From positions 1 to 6,435 of the forward strand of contig NZ_JBHLVH010000020.1 in the NCBI RefSeq assembly GCF_042433515.1: a stretch of 6,435 bases of DNA, written 5' to 3'. The notes beneath the pieces are model-generated. The model was not told the origin of the DNA. It saw only the letters and a list, made by a program, of their open reading frames with translations, and did no database searches. Shown piece after piece: positions 6,364 to 6,435 of this stretch (within the stretch, counting starts at the first letter, position 1; each line of letters begins with the position of its first letter). The translations under genes were made by a program, and so were the position numbers. The stretch comes from Kytococcus schroeteri (lineage in GTDB: Bacteria > Actinomycetota > Actinomycetes > Actinomycetales > Dermatophilaceae).

Positions 6364-6369
6364 ATTCTA
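6364..6369 (-). promoter_or_regulatory. Putative -10 box of ispH, overlapping the IS target site
   Basis: TAGAAT on the minus strand differs from TATAAT at one base and ends 6 bases before the ispH GTG, so transcription would start at about the start codon. Its first three bases are the TAG of the CTAG target site and also the stop codon of the neighbouring transposase. No good -35 box is present 16-19 bases upstream, where the sequence now belongs to the insertion element. Confidence 0.55.
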
Positions 6370-6371
6370 GG
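6366..6371. repeat. Probable IS481-type target-site duplication (one copy)
   Basis: TCTAGG fits the NCTAGN hexamer that Bordetella IS481 is known to duplicate, and the element end TGTGA begins at the next base. It is the only CTAG I could find by eye in the window, in keeping with the rarity of that word in GC-rich genomes. The second copy would lie beyond the right edge. Confidence 0.6.
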
Positions 6372-6435
6372 TGTGATGTCCAGCCAGGTTGTTGAGGCGG
6401 CTGACTGGCGGGGCTCCGATCGCGGAGTGGACCCG
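6367..6435 (-). CDS. IS481-family transposase, C-terminal end only (partial)
   Basis: Only the last 22 codons and the TAG stop are inside the window. They read RVHSAIG followed by APPVSRLNNLAGHHT. This matches the C-terminal pattern of IS481-family DDE transposases, RPH-(S/T)-x-(I/L)-G-x(2)-PP-(I/V)-SR-(L/V)-N, which follows the catalytic core; IS481 itself ends with HRPHQGIGRAVPISRLN and a short tail. The usual proline of RPH is valine here, which may be natural variation or decay. The catalytic DDE residues lie outside the window, so activity cannot be judged. The gene reads towards ispH, and its stop codon falls in the presumed target duplication rather than in the element. Confidence 0.78.
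   Translation of the reverse strand, partial: RVHSAIGAPPVSRLNNLAGHHT
6372..6435 (-). mobile_element. Right-hand end of an IS481-family insertion sequence (partial)
   Basis: The end begins TGTGATG and continues with AGGTTGT at bases 15-21. As I recall it, the transposase-side end of Bordetella IS481 begins TGTGA and has AGGTTGT at the same distance, so the spacing agrees. The transposase reading frame runs out through this end, as in IS481. The rest of the element and its other end are beyond the window. Confidence 0.72.

Noticed and set aside
6376..6435. Plus-strand ATG followed by 20 open codons at the right edge, as a divergent gene such as xseA
   Set aside because: The opposite strand encodes a clear IS481-type transposase C-terminus with a terminal repeat, and the plus-strand peptide does not resemble the start of XseA. 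There is also no ribosome binding site.

Overview
The window is a GC-rich stretch of bacterial chromosome, most likely from an actinobacterium. GTG starts are common, codon third positions are almost all G or C, and two genes start right behind TANNNT-type -10 boxes with no Shine-Dalgarno sequence, a leaderless style typical of Actinomycetota. The ychF/rmuC/ispH neighbourhood fits the order Micrococcales. That placement is inference, not identification.

Layout, left to right: a MerR-family regulator with a GyrI-like ligand domain (minus, cut by the left edge); the ribosome-associated ATPase gene ychF (minus); a divergent rmuC-family gene (plus); a universal-stress-protein-like gene (minus) whose 3' end overlaps the 3' end of rmuC; a sugar-porter-type MFS transporter (minus) directly upstream of the stress-protein gene and almost certainly in one operon with it; ispH, the last enzyme of the MEP isoprenoid pathway (minus); and, at the right edge, the last 22 codons and terminal repeat of an IS481-family insertion sequence (minus).

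Most of the region is ordinary. ychF and ispH are housekeeping genes, rmuC is a genome-maintenance gene, and the transporter/stress-protein pair and the MerR gene are accessory. No RNA gene, CRISPR array or defence system was found, and I see no new multi-gene system.

The most interesting spot is the right edge. An IS481-type end (TGTGATG...) abuts a CTAG-centred hexamer 15 to 20 bases upstream of the ispH start region. The same few bases appear to serve as the element's target duplication, the stop codon of its transposase, and part of the -10 box of ispH. Secondary points are an 8-bp inverted repeat that runs into the ribosome binding site of the transporter, a compact dyad upstream of merR, and a stress protein that has lost its nucleotide-binding motif and gained a 42-residue tail.
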